In this document: positions 4,705-5,185 of the stretch, piece after piece
Layout of the letters: each line of letters opens with the position of its first letter
How positions within the stretch are numbered: the stretch's first letter is position 1
Origin: Anaerolineaceae bacterium
GTDB taxonomy: Bacteria > Chloroflexota > Anaerolineae > Anaerolineales > Villigracilaceae
Reading direction: 5' to 3'
Assembly (NCBI GenBank): GCA_022181005.1
Contig: BQMV01000280.1
Span: forward strand, 1 to 5,185
DNA length: 5,185 nucleotides
The notes under the pieces: model-generated
The model's database searches: none
Told to the model about the DNA's origin: nothing
The model's input: the letters and a program-made list of their open reading frames with translations, nothing else
Translations under genes and position numbers: made by a program

Positions 4705-4733
4705 ATGACGCGATTGCGGTCAGCCTACATAAT
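4705..4733 (+). promoter_or_regulatory. Tentative rnc promoter
   Basis: ATGACG (4705-4710) and CATAAT (4728-4733) are separated by 17 bp and would start transcription near 4740, giving a leader of about 100 nt that includes the whole hairpin before rnc. An alternative is TTGCGG (4714-4719) with TAAAAT (4739-4744) at 19 bp. Neither is strong. The rest of the 200-bp divergent gap (4643-4842) shows only the structures listed and a possible TACAAT -10 (complement of 4690-4695) for the reductase gene. Confidence 0.35.
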
Positions 4734-4772
4734 TCGAGTAAAATTCACCGTCAAAGCAATTTCGGAACTGGC

Positions 4773-4830
4773 GGAACTTCAGCCAACTCGTCCTCTCAAC
4801 ACAGAGAGGGGTTGACGCTCCTCGAGTTCC
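4773..4830 (+). promoter_or_regulatory. Nested hairpin in the rnc 5' leader
   Basis: Four stacked stems enclose one another: GGAACT/AGTTCC (4773-4778 with 4825-4830), AGC/GCT (4781-4783, 4817-4819), CAAC/GTTG (4784-4787, 4811-4814) and CCTCTC/GAGAGG (4792-4797, 4804-4809). They are separated by small internal loops and capped by a 6-nt loop. The structure ends exactly where the AAGGAG ribosome site (4831-4836) begins. In E. coli, RNase III cleaves a hairpin in its own mRNA leader to limit its synthesis. This element is placed to do the same, but about 19 paired bases broken by loops is less than an ideal substrate. Confidence 0.55.
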
Positions 4831-4842
4831 AAGGAGATGATC

Positions 4843-5185
4843 GTGACTGCGAATTTCAACGCGCGAAATTTTGAATCTGCCTCGAGTCTCAACCGGCGGC
4901 TGGGGTTGCCCTTTTCAAATCTATCTTTACTGGAACGCGCCCTCACCCATCGTTCTTATGTTAACGAACATCAAGACGCCGCAGAAGATAACGAACGTTT
5001 GGAATTTCTCGGCGACGCGGCGCTTGATTTTGTCGCAGGAGCATGGGTGTACCGCCGCTTCCCCGATATGCCCGAAGGCGACTTTACCAAGATCCGTTCG
5101 GCGCTCGTCTGCAACGATCAACTGGCAAAGTTCGTGCGCACGTTAAATCTGGAACGCGCGCTTCGTTTGGGACGCGGAGAATTCC
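4843..5185 (+). CDS. rnc: Ribonuclease III, N-terminal part
   Basis: RNase III cleaves double-stranded RNA in rRNA and mRNA processing. The 114 visible codons cover most of the catalytic domain: LLERALTHRSYVNEH at 29-43, the family signature NERLEFLGDAALDFV at 50-64 with metal-binding E54 and D58, and PEGDFTKIRSALVCNDQLAKF further on, in place of the usual P-E-G-E-L-T/S motif. The second catalytic D-x-x-x-E and the C-terminal dsRNA-binding domain lie beyond the window. The GTG at 4843 is chosen because it is 6 nt after AAGGAG (4831-4836). An in-frame ATG at 4837 touches that site and is too close. The first 20 residues are a poorly conserved extension. The reading frame has no stop up to the window edge. 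A hairpin directly upstream may be a self-cleavage target. Confidence 0.95.
   Translation, partial: MTANFNARNFESASSLNRRLGLPFSNLSLLERALTHRSYVNEHQDAAEDNERLEFLGDAALDFVAGAWVYRRFPDMPEGDFTKIRSALVCNDQLAKFVRTLNLERALRLGRGEF

Noticed and set aside
4299..4874. 191-codon plus-strand ORF antisense to the aldo-keto reductase
   Set aside because: It is antisense to a gene with an intact catalytic tetrad, has no recognisable domain, and runs through the rnc leader hairpin.
4871..5146. 91-codon plus-strand ORF overlapping the start of rnc
   Set aside because: It is in a different frame from the clear RNase III signature and is a shadow of rnc.

Overview
The window looks like a piece of a bacterial chromosome, most likely from the Chloroflexota (Anaerolineae-like). 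That assignment is an inference from the style of the genes and of the hairpin-type dispersed repeats; no marker gene here proves it. All protein calls come from reading the translations, with no database search.

Left two thirds (about 1-3093, minus strand): an operon-like run read right to left. It holds a promoter, a short leader peptide, a terminator, aspS (aspartyl-tRNA synthetase), a MazF/PemK-like protein, gatC, and the first 65 codons of gatA, which runs off the window. AspRS carries H31 and G83, the residues expected of a non-discriminating enzyme that charges both tRNA-Asp and tRNA-Asn. GatCAB would then convert Asp-tRNA-Asn to Asn-tRNA-Asn.

The most interesting element is the 225-nt aspS leader (about 2835-3059). 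It encodes a 23-residue peptide whose residues 8-14 are N-D-N-D-N-D-D. This is followed by a good intrinsic terminator and by two competing pairings: an 11-bp stem with part of the Asp/Asn run in its 5' arm, and a perfect 9-bp antiterminator. Together these have the layout of a trp-type attenuator that senses both charged tRNAs the operon makes (Asp-tRNA-Asp and Asn-tRNA-Asn). The leader start codon lies only 10 nt after an extended -10 box, so the leader peptide is probably translated from a leaderless transcript.

Right third (3172-5185): a plus-strand gene for a small four-helix membrane protein, preceded by three 11-bp tandem repeats that look like a response-regulator site. It converges on a minus-strand aldo-keto reductase, and a 15-bp hairpin containing the reductase stop codon sits between them. 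Beyond a 200-bp divergent intergenic region, rnc (RNase III) begins on the plus strand and runs off the window. A long nested hairpin directly before its ribosome binding site could be an RNase III autoregulatory target.

Dispersed, hairpin-forming repeats lie between aspS and the MazF-like gene, between gatC and gatA, and possibly in the aspS leader. One of them may have supplied new N-terminal codons to the MazF-like gene.
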